From positions 46,270-110,269 of the forward strand of contig NZ_AUJI01000022.1 of the NCBI RefSeq assembly GCF_000424145.1: 64,000 bases of DNA, read 5' to 3'. Source of the stretch: Butyrivibrio sp. AC2005 (lineage in GTDB: Bacteria; Bacillota; Clostridia; Lachnospirales; Lachnospiraceae). The notes under the pieces were generated by a model. That model was given only the letters and a program-made list of their open reading frames with translations, ran no database searches and was not told the DNA's origin. Of this stretch, positions 1-7,359 are shown in pieces. Every line of letters starts with the position of its first letter. Position 1 is the first letter of the stretch. Both the position numbers and the translations under genes were made by a program.

Positions 1-1
1 C

Positions 2-1090
2 TTTGCGGAGTTTACTGATATTACTGACAATGGTATTACTGCCACAAGAACGAGTAGTACGGTTGTAACGGTTTCGGGTACGCCGACTTCGGATGCGACC
101 ATCACGGTTCCGGACGCAGTGGAGAAGACAGCGGCCACTGTTACAAAGGCTCCGACAGCCAAGTCTCTGACCTACACCGGACAGGCTCAGGGGCTTGTAA
201 ACGCAGGTGAGGCGGAAAATGGCACAATGCAGTACGCCCTCGGTACAGCGACCAAAGCCACACAGCCTTATACCACATCCATCCCTACATCCACCGACGC
301 CGGAACCTATTATGTCTGGTACAAAGTTGTAGGTGATGACAATCATACTGATACTGAACCTGAATGTGTAACAGTTACCATTGAAGACAATAGTTCTATT
401 GAACCTGAGGTAGACCAAAAGGATAATACTCCAAAAGCTGAGGTTGAGGGGCTTGATGAAGACCTGGCGACAAATGTCATGAACGATGACGAAAAGAACA
501 AGGTTAAGATAGATGCAAGTACAGGCTTCTACTCAGGTTTAAAGATTTCTCAGAAAAACGGCAAGATAAAGGTATCATGGGATAAGGGAGAAGATGCTTC
601 AAAATACGCAGTATATGCTGCATACTGTGGCAAGGAATTTGCAAGTAAGCCTGTAAAGACTACAAAATCAACTTCTGCTACATTCAAGAAGATTAATGGA
701 AAGAAGATAGACTTCTCCAAGAATCTCAAGATCTATGTAACAGCCTACGACGCATCCGGGAAGAAGATAGGAAACACGGTATCTGCCCACTTTGCCGGAA
801 AGAATAATAAGAAATACAAAAATGCTAAGACTTTAAAACTTTCCACAAAGACATTGACACTAAGCATAGGCAAAACTGCAAAGATAAAAGCTTCTGTGAA
901 GATGGAGGAAGGTAAAAAGAAAGAACTGTCTGATGGACATGCAGCTAAGTTCCGTTACAGATCCACAAATAAAAATGTGGCAACCGTAGATAAAAACGGC
1001 AATGTCACAGGTGTAGCCGCAGGAACCTGCGAAGTATATGTATATTCAAGGAACGGTCTTGCAAAGAAATGTACAGTAACGGTTAAGTAA
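2..1090 (+). CDS. 3' part of a large secreted/surface Ig-like repeat protein
   Basis: The frame is open from base 2, so the gene begins outside the window; the GTG at 119 is internal. The visible 362 residues hold one Ig-like repeat of the type seen in giant Lachnospiraceae surface proteins (YTGQAQGLV ... AGTYYVWYKVVGD, about residues 50-125). A fibronectin-like segment follows (about 175-265), then a C-terminal BIG2-like domain (SIGKTAKI ... RSTNKNVATVDKNGNVTGVAAG). There is no LPxTG motif at the end. The role is presumably adhesion or wall display; that is inference from domain type. Just after the stop, a second degraded copy of the last eight codons is visible (KKCTVTVN, about 1092-1113). 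Confidence 0.8.
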   Translation, partial: FAEFTDITDNGITATRTSSTVVTVSGTPTSDATITVPDAVEKTAATVTKAPTAKSLTYTGQAQGLVNAGEAENGTMQYALGTATKATQPYTTSIPTSTDAGTYYVWYKVVGDDNHTDTEPECVTVTIEDNSSIEPEVDQKDNTPKAEVEGLDEDLATNVMNDDEKNKVKIDASTGFYSGLKISQKNGKIKVSWDKGEDASKYAVYAAYCGKEFASKPVKTTKSTSATFKKINGKKIDFSKNLKIYVTAYDASGKKIGNTVSAHFAGKNNKKYKNAKTLKLSTKTLTLSIGKTAKIKASVKMEEGKKKELSDGHAAKFRYRSTNKNVATVDKNGNVTGVAAGTCEVYVYSRNGLAKKCTVTVK

Positions 1091-1223
1091 AGAAGTGTAC
1101 AGTGACAGTTAATCGAATTCCAAATTGCCGATTGAGTGTGAAGCGAAATATGCATAATCAGTTAAAAGGCGTGTCGGATAATTATTGCTTATACTTAGAA
1201 CGTAGTCAATTTAGTTATGTTAG

Positions 1224-1257
1224 ACCAGGTCCTCGGTTTGCGAGAACCTGGTTTTTC
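1224..1257 (+). terminator. Rho-independent terminator of the surface protein gene
   Basis: ACCAGGT pairs with ACCTGGT and CTCG with CGAG around a short loop, followed by TTTTT. Confidence 0.8.
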
Positions 1258-1328
1258 ATTATATAAATATATAAGCTTGAAGCGGTATAGCTGAAGTAAG
1301 AAAACAGTGAATCGGCTATAAGCGGGAT

Positions 1329-1478
1329 ATGATGATCCTGAAGGATGACCCGCATCCGCTTGCCTATCTCAGAGTCAACACGGTCGTCCAGCAGTTTGAC
1401 GAATTCTATGAGCCCTATGATGTTAAGGAAGGAGACGGAATGTATCTTGCGCCGGAAGACAGAATTGTCGTCTGGTAA
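1329..1478 (+). pseudogene. C-terminal remnant of an M13-family (PepO-like) metallopeptidase
   Basis: The 49 codons read DPHPLAYLRVNTVVQQ, then FDEFYEPYDVKEGDGMYLAP, then RIVVW and a stop. This matches the extreme C-terminus of M13 zinc endopeptidases, where the conserved H-P-x-x-x-R-V-N and the closing V-W are diagnostic. The catalytic HExxH part is missing and no start or ribosome site precedes it, so it is a relic. It lies between a surface protein gene and integrase debris, a typical place for DNA truncated by insertion. Confidence 0.7.
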
Positions 1479-1481
1479 TCA

Positions 1482-1740
1482 CTGAAGAAGACCGTGATAG
1501 ACATAGTTTCCATTGCGGATTCACTTGATGCGGCGACGGATTCTGTGGGAAGAAGCTACAATACGGAAAAGACCTTCACCGAAGTCATAAAAGAACTGAC
1601 AGACGGCGCAGGGAGCAGGTACGCCCCCCTTTGCCGCCGGTCTGTTTGCTGATAAAAAAGTCTGCAGTGAGATAGAATATCTGCTCACCAGCGGAAGAAA
1701 AAAGCTCTACAGTGAGACCTACAGGACGCTGCGGAAATAG
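1482..1740 (+). pseudogene. C-terminal remnant of an HD-type signalling phosphodiesterase, frameshifted
   Basis: The first frame reads TVIDIVSIADSLDAATDSVG and FTEVIKELTDGAGSRYAP. Reading then continues in another frame after a run of six C near 1625-1632 (FAAGLFADKKVCSEIEYLL ... TYRTLRK, stop). The D-S-L-D-A-A-T-D motif followed by a G-x-x-Y-x-P motif is the pattern of the C-terminal half of HD/HD-GYP domains in cyclic-nucleotide signalling proteins. The catalytic HD pair is absent. The poly-C slip and the missing 5' end make it a pseudogene. The family call rests on pattern recognition only. Confidence 0.5.
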
Positions 1741-1779
1741 ACGTTACTACTCGGTCAGTAGCCTGCAGCCTACATCTTT

Positions 1780-2073
1780 GTGACCGGACCGAAATCCAGG
1801 CTTCTGAACCTGGACATTGATCTCCAGAAGAAGGGACGGGGATATAGTACAATTCATTCTGTGAGAGGTGTGCTCAGACCGGCATTTCAGATGGCATTTG
1901 TTGATGATCTGATCAGAAAGAATCCTTTTGATTTCCAGCTTGCCAGCGTTGTTGTTAATAATAGTGTTACTATTATGGGACATTCAGACATAGGTGTAAC
2001 ACTTAATACTTATACACATTTTTCTATAGAAGATGCCAAAGAAGAGATGGGAATAATCTGTGCAAATGCCTGA
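1780..2073 (+). pseudogene. Tyrosine recombinase remnant with internal deletion
   Basis: This is a degraded relative of the intact integrase at 11989-13257. The core-binding part (GRGYSTIHSVRGVLRPAFQM) and the C-terminal motif (MGHSDIGVTLNTYTH, including the presumed nucleophile Tyr) are both present. They are joined directly at ...NSVT|IMGH.... By comparison with the intact gene, about 537 bp (179 codons) coding for catalytic Arg, Lys and the HxxR box are missing in frame. The protein cannot be an active recombinase. It sits about 155 bp before the attachment-site-like sequence at 2229, so it probably belonged to the element that once ended there. Confidence 0.85.
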
Positions 2074-2100
2074 TAAATACTGAGTTGTACGGAGCAATAA

Positions 2101-2166
2101 ATTTACAACTTTTTTACAACTTTTGCAGGCAAAAATTTGCCGATTTTTGCCAAGATATGCCAAATG
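2101..2166 (+). repeat. Cluster of short direct repeats next to an attachment site (integrase arm-type sites?)
   Basis: TTTACAACTTTT is repeated, followed by three spaced TTGCC(A/G) units, within 65 bp upstream of the att-like sequence at 2229. A similar TTTGCCA cluster stands at 4892-4953 before the att-like copy at 5028. Arm-binding by a Tn916-type integrase is inference. Confidence 0.4.
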
Positions 2167-2228
2167 GCTATATAATACCAATGTGCTCTAAACCGCATGG
2201 TTGAGCTAAAAGTTAGGAGAATACAGGG

Positions 2229-2273
2229 ATGATAAGAATACTATTCGTCTGCCACGGCAAAGTACCGACTTGA
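2229..2273 (+). other. Attachment-site copy A: first codons of the phosphatase gene plus short fused ORF
   Basis: The first 32 bp are identical to the copy at 6929 and match the start of the intact phosphatase gene at 15873 apart from three positions. It encodes MIRILFVCHG, then diverges to KVPT and a stop. A ribosome site (TTAGGAG) lies upstream. It is best read as an att scar left by site-specific insertion into the phosphatase gene. Confidence 0.75.
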
Positions 2274-2447
2274 GCGCTAAAACCCCATATTTAAAGCATT
2301 TCTTAAACTCTTTATCATCTGATTTGCACCTCGTTTGCACCATTTACAGTAACAATTAAATCCGGCTCCGATATGGCTAAAAAATGTAAACGATGGTGCC
2401 ATTTTCATTTGATACCAACTTGTAATAAGCTGGTACAATTTGCAGAG

Positions 2448-3299
2448 CTATTTTCTAACTTTGTATTTTAAAGCTATTTTCTTATCTGAGATCAAATAAA
2501 AAGTAACAGTGGCACTGTCATCCGTAATCGGAATGAGCACTCTGTCTGGAATGGATCTGCCAGGAAGATTCATGCTTTCATAAGCGCGAATTGTTATATC
2601 GGTGGCAAAATTAGGCAGAATTGAGGATTCTATAAGTTGTCCAAGAGCGTCATAGTCGTTTTGTATAATGAACTTAGAATCAGGCATTTCTTCTCGTACA
2701 AGCTTATCCCATATTCCAACTTCAGACAGCATTAAAAAGCTTTCGCCGTTTAGTTCACGGAAAGAAAGCTTTTTCTTTTTTGCAAACCGATGGCTCTTTG
2801 GCAGTGAAACGTAAAGCTGTTCAGAATCATATTTTTCACAAATGAATTCATCATCCTCTAATGGACGGGAAAGGATAATGAATTGATATTGGTTGTTCCT
2901 TAGACCGGATATCAGTTCATCTTCTGACTTGTTTTCTGAGATTATTGACATGTCAGGAAACAGTGCTGAAAGAGAAGGGATAAACTCCATAAGAGGTCCC
3001 GGACCAACAGAACCGACTGCGATAGTTTTCTTACTCCTCTCAAGGGCACGAAGGTGATCTATCATGTGCTGTTCTTCATTTAGTATGCGTCTCGCGTAAT
3101 CTGCAGCCAGCAATCCATTCTCGTTTAATGATAACTTGTTTTTGGTGCGCTCAAATATTGGAACTCCGAGAAGCTCTTCTAATTTCTGCATGGATCTTGT
3201 CAGTGATGGCTGAGTCAGATGGAGTTCTTCAGAAGCCTTTGACAAAGTACCGTATCTAGCGAAAGCATCTAATTGTTCAAGTAAATATATATCTATCAT
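2448..3299 (-). CDS. LysR-family transcriptional regulator
   Basis: The product has 283 residues, the usual LysR length. The N-terminal winged helix reads MIDIYLLEQLDAFARYGTLS ... TQPSLTRSMQKLEELLGVPIFER, followed by a linker helix and a substrate-binding domain (about residues 90-280). The start at 3299 is chosen because AAGGAG lies six bases before it; a longer reading to 3407 adds 36 residues that do not fit the family. The gene is divergent from the aldo/keto reductase at 3454 with a 154-bp gap, the classical arrangement for a LysR protein that controls its neighbour in response to a metabolite. The effector cannot be told from sequence. Confidence 0.9.
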   Translation of the reverse strand: MIDIYLLEQLDAFARYGTLSKASEELHLTQPSLTRSMQKLEELLGVPIFERTKNKLSLNENGLLAADYARRILNEEQHMIDHLRALERSKKTIAVGSVGPGPLMEFIPSLSALFPDMSIISENKSEDELISGLRNNQYQFIILSRPLEDDEFICEKYDSEQLYVSLPKSHRFAKKKKLSFRELNGESFLMLSEVGIWDKLVREEMPDSKFIIQNDYDALGQLIESSILPNFATDITIRAYESMNLPGRSIPDRVLIPITDDSATVTFYLISDKKIALKYKVRK

Positions 3300-3453
3300 A
3301 TGAAAACTCCTTGGAATAACATTACTATACGTTTTAAGTATAGCACAATACGCAATTGGCATTGTACATATAAAAAAGCTGCTGATAAGATGAGGTTGTA
3401 GAAACAAAAAATATTTGACTCATAGGTTTTTATATTAACAGGAGGTATACAAA

Positions 3454-4311
3454 ATGGAATACGTAACACTTAATACAGGAGCAAGAATGCCACTTGAAGG
3501 CTTTGGAGTTTTTCAGATTCCAGATGCAGCAGAATGTAAGAGAGTAGTTTACGATGCCATAAAGACAGGCTACAGACTTCTTGATACAGCAGCATCATAT
3601 ATGAACGAAGAGGCTGTCGGACGAGGAGTTAAAAAAGCTATTGAAGATGGCCTTGTGACAAGAGATCAACTTTTTATCACAACCAAAGTATGGGTCAGCG
3701 ATATGAAGACTGAAGAGACTGCATATGAAGCAGTAAAGACTTCCCTTAAAAAGCTTGATATGGATTATGCAGACCTTATTCTTCTTCACCAGCCTATGGG
3801 AGATTACTTTGCAGCATATAGAGGAATCACAAGAGCATATAAGGAAGGTCTTACAAAGGCTATCGGTGTTGCCAATTTCTACCCTGCCATTCTGGCTAAC
3901 TTCTGTGAAACCGTGGAAGTAATCCCTGCAGTCAATCAGGTGGAGCTCCATCCTTTCTTTGCACAGGAGGGCGCCCTTGAGAACATGAAAGCCTATGGAG
4001 TAGTGCCTCAGGCATGGGGACCTCTTGCGGAGGGAAAACACGGTATATTCACAGACCCTGACCTTACAGCAATTGGAAATAAGTACGGAAAGAGTGCTGC
4101 ACAGGTAGTCCTTAAGTGGAATGCTCAGAGAGGTGTATCTATTATTCCAAAGTCCACGCATGTAGAGCGTATGGAACAGAACATTGATATATGGGATTTT
4201 GATCTTACAGATGAAGAAATGGAAAAGATTGCGTCAAAGGACCTTGGATACAGCGAAATTGTAAATCATGATGATCCCGGTTTTGTAAAGTTTGTACTCA
4301 ACCTGCACTAA
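3454..4311 (+). CDS. Aldo/keto reductase
   Basis: This 285-residue NADPH-dependent oxidoreductase of the AKR superfamily has a TIM barrel and reduces aldehydes or ketones. The catalytic tetrad is visible: Asp44 and Tyr49 in DTAASYMNE, Lys78 in ITTKVW, His112 in LLHQP. The C-terminal part carries the cofactor motif IPKSTHVERM. AGGAGG stands ten bases before the ATG. The LysR gene is divergent, and a broken iron-type alcohol dehydrogenase follows 14 bp downstream, so the three probably formed a regulated carbonyl-detoxification unit. The substrate is unknown. Confidence 0.92.
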   Translation: MEYVTLNTGARMPLEGFGVFQIPDAAECKRVVYDAIKTGYRLLDTAASYMNEEAVGRGVKKAIEDGLVTRDQLFITTKVWVSDMKTEETAYEAVKTSLKKLDMDYADLILLHQPMGDYFAAYRGITRAYKEGLTKAIGVANFYPAILANFCETVEVIPAVNQVELHPFFAQEGALENMKAYGVVPQAWGPLAEGKHGIFTDPDLTAIGNKYGKSAAQVVLKWNAQRGVSIIPKSTHVERMEQNIDIWDFDLTDEEMEKIASKDLGYSEIVNHDDPGFVKFVLNLH

Positions 4312-4325
4312 GAAAGAGGAGGAAT

Positions 4326-4596
4326 ATGATGAATCCATTTAATTACAGCTATCCTGTAAATGTATATTTTGGAGAGGGCGCTGCAGCAAAAAAACATGCC
4401 AGCAGAGCTTTCAAAGGTCGGTGAAAATGTGCTCCTTGCTTATGGCGGAGGATCAATTAAGAAAAACGGCGTCTATGATGAAATGATAAAAATCCTTAAG
4501 GATGCAGGAAAAAACATAATTGAATTTTCCGGAATCATGTCCAATCCAACCTATGGTTACTATAAGATCATGAACGGACAGATGAGTTTGTTTTGA
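4326..4596 (+). pseudogene. Iron-containing alcohol dehydrogenase, frameshifted and truncated
   Basis: The start MNPFNYSYPVNVYFGEGAAA is typical of NADH-dependent butanol dehydrogenases. After a run of A near 4386-4396 the reading must change frame to continue with NMPAELSKVGENVLLAYGGG, then IKKNGVYDEMIKILKDAGKN and MSNPTY. About 85 of the expected ~390 residues remain. The iron-binding Asp and His residues of the C-terminal domain are gone. GAGGAGGA lies directly before the start, so a short product could still be made but would be inactive. Confidence 0.82.
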
Positions 4597-4650
4597 TAAC
4601 AAGGGCGTTTTTTCTCAAATCAAAGCATGCTAATTGGAGGTGTTGGTATA

Positions 4651-4959
4651 ATGAATGAATATGGAGAAGTTATCATCTACCAAACAGATGATGGCTTAAC
4701 GAAACTTAATGTAAGTCTTCAAAATGAAACAGTATGGCTTACTATTGATCAAATGGCAGAATTGTTTCAGAGAGATAAATCTACAATCTCTAGACATATA
4801 AATAAGATTTTAAAGAGGGAGAGTTGGTTCGATTTGAACTGTTGCATTTTTTGCAACAGAATAGTTATGTCTGTGCAAGACCATCTATATTGCACCTTCA
4901 CTTGCACCTTTTGCCGGTCAAACTTTGCCAAATATTGCCAAGGATTGCCACGAAAATGA
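4651..4959 (+). pseudogene. RhuM-family protein, 5' fragment
   Basis: The N-terminus reads YGEVIIYQTDDG, then NETVWLTIDQMAELF and RDKSTISRHINKILK. This is the DNA-binding-like head of RhuM (virulence/DOC-associated) proteins, which are usually about 330 residues long. Homology stops near codon 58 (about 4825); the remaining codons read through unrelated att-flanking DNA. GGAGG lies ten bases before the ATG at 4651. The break falls just before a perfect 8-bp inverted repeat (4839-4846 with 4852-4859) and the att copy at 5028, suggesting truncation by element insertion or excision. Confidence 0.75.
4839..4859. repeat. Perfect inverted repeat at the RhuM truncation point
   Basis: CTGTTGCA, five T, TGCAACAG. 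It is followed at 4892-4953 by spaced TTGCACC and TTTGCCA/ATTGCCA repeats that resemble those before the att copy at 2229. Confidence 0.5.
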
Positions 4960-5027
4960 GAAAAATACGTTGGACAAAAATAGGCTTAAAGCCAGTAAAT
5001 ACGTGAGAATAGAGGTTTTTTACTAAG

Positions 5028-5081
5028 ATGATAAAGATATTATTCGTCTGCCACGGCAAGGGTAAAGTTGATAAAGGATAA
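5028..5081 (+). other. Attachment-site copy B: phosphatase 5' codons plus short fused ORF
   Basis: It encodes MIKILFVCHG, then GKVDKG-type sequence and a stop. The 20-bp core TATTCGTCTGCCACGGCAA is shared with copies A and C. The upstream 40 bp contains AAAGCCAGTAA and AGGTTTT, also found upstream of the intact gene at 15834-15858. This copy may therefore carry the remains of the original chromosomal promoter side. Confidence 0.7.
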
Positions 5082-5226
5082 GCTGGATTGTTTAGGGATG
5101 GCGCAGAATTAACGTGCTTTTGTGCATAGGAGACTACCAAAAAACTACTCTTGGGTTGATTAAAAATTGTTTCCAACATTATGAATAATATTTATGGTAA
5201 AATATAGCAAATGCGAGGTAAATGCT

Positions 5227-5406
5227 ATGTGTGATGTTAAGAAATATGGAGAAATTTACAAGGAAATAATAAAGCTTAATGCTCAAGATACATTACAGCT
5301 TGTGCTAGAGAGCGAGACAGAAGATGAGAAGGATTTCTATGAGATGATAGGAGACTATCTTCTTCAAAAAAAGCAGCAAGAGGTACTAGAGAGGAATACA
5401 AACTGA
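5227..5406 (+). CDS. Small protein, possible antitoxin of the zeta-like remnant
   Basis: The 59 residues (MCDVKKYGEIYKEIIKLN ... LLQKKQQEVLERN) are acidic and predicted helical. GAGGT lies just before the ATG at 5227; an earlier start at 5194 lacks a ribosome site. The gene ends one base before the start of a broken gene with a zeta-toxin-like Walker A motif. Small helical proteins directly upstream of zeta-type kinases are usually antitoxins, so that is the working idea. The sequence itself matches no family I recognise. Confidence 0.5.
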   Translation: MCDVKKYGEIYKEIIKLNAQDTLQLVLESETEDEKDFYEMIGDYLLQKKQQEVLERNTN

Positions 5407-5407
5407 A

Positions 5408-5566
5408 ATGAAAAAGTACACTATTGTTGCTGGCGTCAACGGAGCGGGAAAAACTACTCTTTATGATAACACTGAAGGGTTTAGGAGATTTGCGATTTAT
5501 AAAGATGGTGTGCTTGTAAGGAAATCTCATAAAGTTCCGGACTGGTTTGAAAAAGTTTGCATATAA
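5408..5566 (+). pseudogene. Zeta-toxin-like protein with large internal deletion
   Basis: The 52 codons start MKKYTIVAGVNGAGKTTLY, a textbook P-loop of zeta-type UDP-sugar/phosphotransferase toxins. They then jump to RFAIYKDGVLVRKSHKVPDW, which looks like a C-terminal end. A normal protein of this type has about 190-200 residues, so roughly 140 codons of the core are lost in frame. The small gene just upstream would be its antitoxin. Loss of the toxin core while both ends persist points to a simple recombinational deletion. Confidence 0.65.
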
Positions 5567-5659
5567 TAATGTCGGGTGAAAAGAGGCTTTGGCGATAGCT
5601 ATTCTTGAAAACCTCTTAATAAAGAAAACCTAATATTATTGATAAAACGCAGTATATAG

Positions 5660-5698
5660 GAAGGCTAATCCAAATTGATTTAGGATTGGCCTTCTTTT
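5660..5698 (+). terminator. Terminator after the toxin remnant
   Basis: GAAGGCTAATCC pairs with GGATTGGCCTTC (one G-T pair), followed by TTTT. Confidence 0.75.
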
Positions 5699-5708
5699 AA
5701 TACAAATA

Positions 5709-6260
5709 AAAGGAAGCAATTGCATTTTTTAATGCCTTGCAGATAAGTCAAGACTGTCCATACTAAAGTCACTTATGGTAGAAGATATGTACGTTGAGCG
5801 CCTTGCAGAGCGACTGGAGCTGACCTCTGCCACAGTTTCTTTTCACCTGAAAAAACTCGAAGATGCCGGGGCTGTTAAGTCTTACAAAGATCAGTACTAT
5901 ACTATGTACTCCATCAATAAGGATCTTTTTGAGGTTAATATTATTGATATCTTAAGTGAAAAGACATCTGAGAGTGAACTGCAAAAAGAGCGCGACGATG
6001 CATATCGCAAAAAGGTAATCGATGCTTTCTTTGAATACGGCAAGCTAAAATCTATCCCCAGTCAGCGCAAGAAGGAAAAGATTGTTCTGGAAGAAATCGG
6101 AAAAGCATTTAAGAAAGGCAAAAAATATTCTGAGAAAGAAGTGAACCTGATCATCGCTGATTTCCATGATGACTTCTGTACCATTAGAAGGGATATGGTA
6201 GCAGAGGGAATATTGGATAGAAAAGACAGCGTATATACTATTACTGATACCCTAAAGTAG
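5709..6260 (+). pseudogene. ArsR-type winged-helix regulator with DUF2087 domain, frameshifted near its 5' end
   Basis: From 5775 the frame encodes 161 residues: a winged helix (YVERLAERLELTSATVSFHL) and a C-terminal DUF2087-like domain (KLKSIPSQRKKEKIVLEEIG ... MVAEGILDR). The family's first helix is present upstream but split: KEAIAFFNAL reads from 5710 in one frame and ADKSRLSILKSLM from 5739 in another. A single-base loss near 5737-5741 explains this. A shortened protein from the ATG at 5775 is possible, but no ribosome site precedes it. Function of the family: small-molecule or metal-responsive repression. Confidence 0.7.
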
Positions 6261-6339
6261 ATGCCGGATAATAAGCAGAAAAAACATTGTTATACAGATT
6301 TGAAAGATTTGATAGAACTGGCAGAAGGTCAAATGTTTA

Positions 6340-6680
6340 GAATATGGGTAATAAATTGTATAGGAATGACTCATATCATTATTTGAAGTATTTAAGTCAA
6401 CGAATTTGGAAATCTTTTATGACCGCAAATCGCAATGATTGAAAAATGAATCAATCATATGGTTGGAAATTATTGACCGCAAATGAAGTTATGAAGTTTT
6501 TGAGTCATCTGACAATATGATTAGACATGACCGCATAATGCATAATTGAATAATGAATCAATTGCAAACACTTATCATCATGACTTCAAATGTAGAGATT
6601 GGAAATTGAGTCAATCGTAAGCACTTATCATTTTGACTTCAAATGAAGAAAACATCAAATGAAGTCAAACTGCAAAGCCA
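6340..6680. repeat. Degenerate direct repeats in a gene-free stretch
   Basis: The gene-free stretch from 6261 to 7113 contains imperfect repeats here. TGACCGCAAAT occurs twice with a third variant, TTGGAAAT three times, and the block CACTTATCAT-(4 nt)-GACTTCAAATG twice (about 6570 and 6625). Period and order are irregular. No coding frame runs through it. It could be an old tandem duplication or a set of protein-binding sites of the element that ends at the att copy at 6929. Confidence 0.5.
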
Positions 6681-6683
6681 GAA

Positions 6684-6707
6684 AAGAGACCATCACGGTC
6701 TCTTTTT
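6684..6707 (+). terminator. Terminator hairpin
   Basis: AAGAGACC, loop ATCAC, GGTCTCTT, then TTT. It closes the repeat-bearing stretch. Confidence 0.75.
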
Positions 6708-6928
6708 CATTTCTCCGAATATCTCGGAATCAAAATCCCGCATTACTACTTTTTGACTACTTTTCATGTCCATGATTTTCCCAGACATTCCTTTTTATTA
6801 CACAAACTGTGATATGATAGTTCTGTCACCGTGATATATGCCGCGTTAAAGCAGACCGTAACGGTGTGCTTTATTTTGATAAAATGGGCCACTAACCCCG
6901 TCCCCCAGGACCAAAAAGGAGCAAAAAA

Positions 6929-6979
6929 ATGATAAGAATACTATTCGTCTGCCACGGCAATATATGTACCCGCTTCTAA
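6929..6979 (+). other. Attachment-site copy C: phosphatase 5' codons plus short fused ORF
   Basis: It encodes MIRILFVCHGNIC, then TRF and a stop, so similarity to the intact gene extends three codons further than in copies A and B. AAGGAG lies 8 bp before the ATG. TTTGACTACTTTT-type repeats stand 180 bp upstream, and a GATTTACACCTCGTTTAC motif about 60 bp downstream matches GATTTGCACCTCGTTTGC at 2320 behind copy A. Confidence 0.75.
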
Positions 6980-7113
6980 AAAGTGGCATAAATAAGCCAT
7001 TTCCGGGTAGATGGATATCTGATTTACACCTCGTTTACAACTTTTGATGGTGAACTCCCGACTGTTGTATAAAACGTAACTAAAAATTCAATTATTGTTG
7101 GATATATTACGCA

Positions 7114-7142
7114 TTGATTTTATTGTTTATAAAAGGTATATT
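7114..7142 (+). promoter_or_regulatory. Sigma-A promoter of the repeat RNA
   Basis: TTGATT, 17-bp spacer, TATATT. Transcription would start near 7149, at the front edge of a perfect 10-bp palindrome (7147-7156 with 7159-7168). Confidence 0.6.
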
Positions 7143-7148
7143 TTATTT

Positions 7149-7336
7149 AAGAAAGCGTGCTTTCTTAAGTGAGGCTAACACTATAATCTGAAACACTTGT
7201 CGATTGATGATGCAATCGATAGTTGGCAGGCAACACTAAAACCTGTACTTTGCTTTATAGCAGTTGGCAGACAACACTAAAATTAGCCATTAAAGAGAGC
7301 GAGTCACACAATGGTGTGACCACTCTCTTTTAAAAT
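7149..7336 (+). ncRNA. Candidate repeat-containing antitoxin-like RNA
   Basis: The presumed transcript contains three related units: AGTTGGCAGGCAACACTAAA at 7221, the same with one change at 7262 (41 nt later), and a weaker copy (AGTGAGGCTAACACTATAA) at 7168. It also has the hairpins 7147-7168 and 7200-7219. It ends in a strong terminator and is followed by a ribosome site and a nuclease-like ORF. Promoter, short tandem RNA repeats, terminator and toxin gene is the layout of type III toxin-antitoxin loci. The RNA matches no known ToxI, CptI or TenpI sequence that I can recall, so this is inference from architecture. Confidence 0.45.
7292..7336 (+). terminator. Strong terminator between repeats and the nuclease-like ORF
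   Basis: AAAGAGAG and GTCACAC pair with GTGTGAC and CTCTCTTT around an AATG loop, followed by a T/A-rich tail. Confidence 0.8.
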
Positions 7337-7359
7337 GTAAAGATTTTTTAGGAGCTTAT

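Noticed and set aside
2229..2273. Functional short peptide gene
   Set aside because: It has a ribosome site, but identical first codons at four places show it is an attachment scar rather than a selected peptide.
7168..7282. CRISPR array
   Set aside because: Only two good repeat units with a poor third, inside a predicted transcript with a terminator; better explained as RNA repeats.
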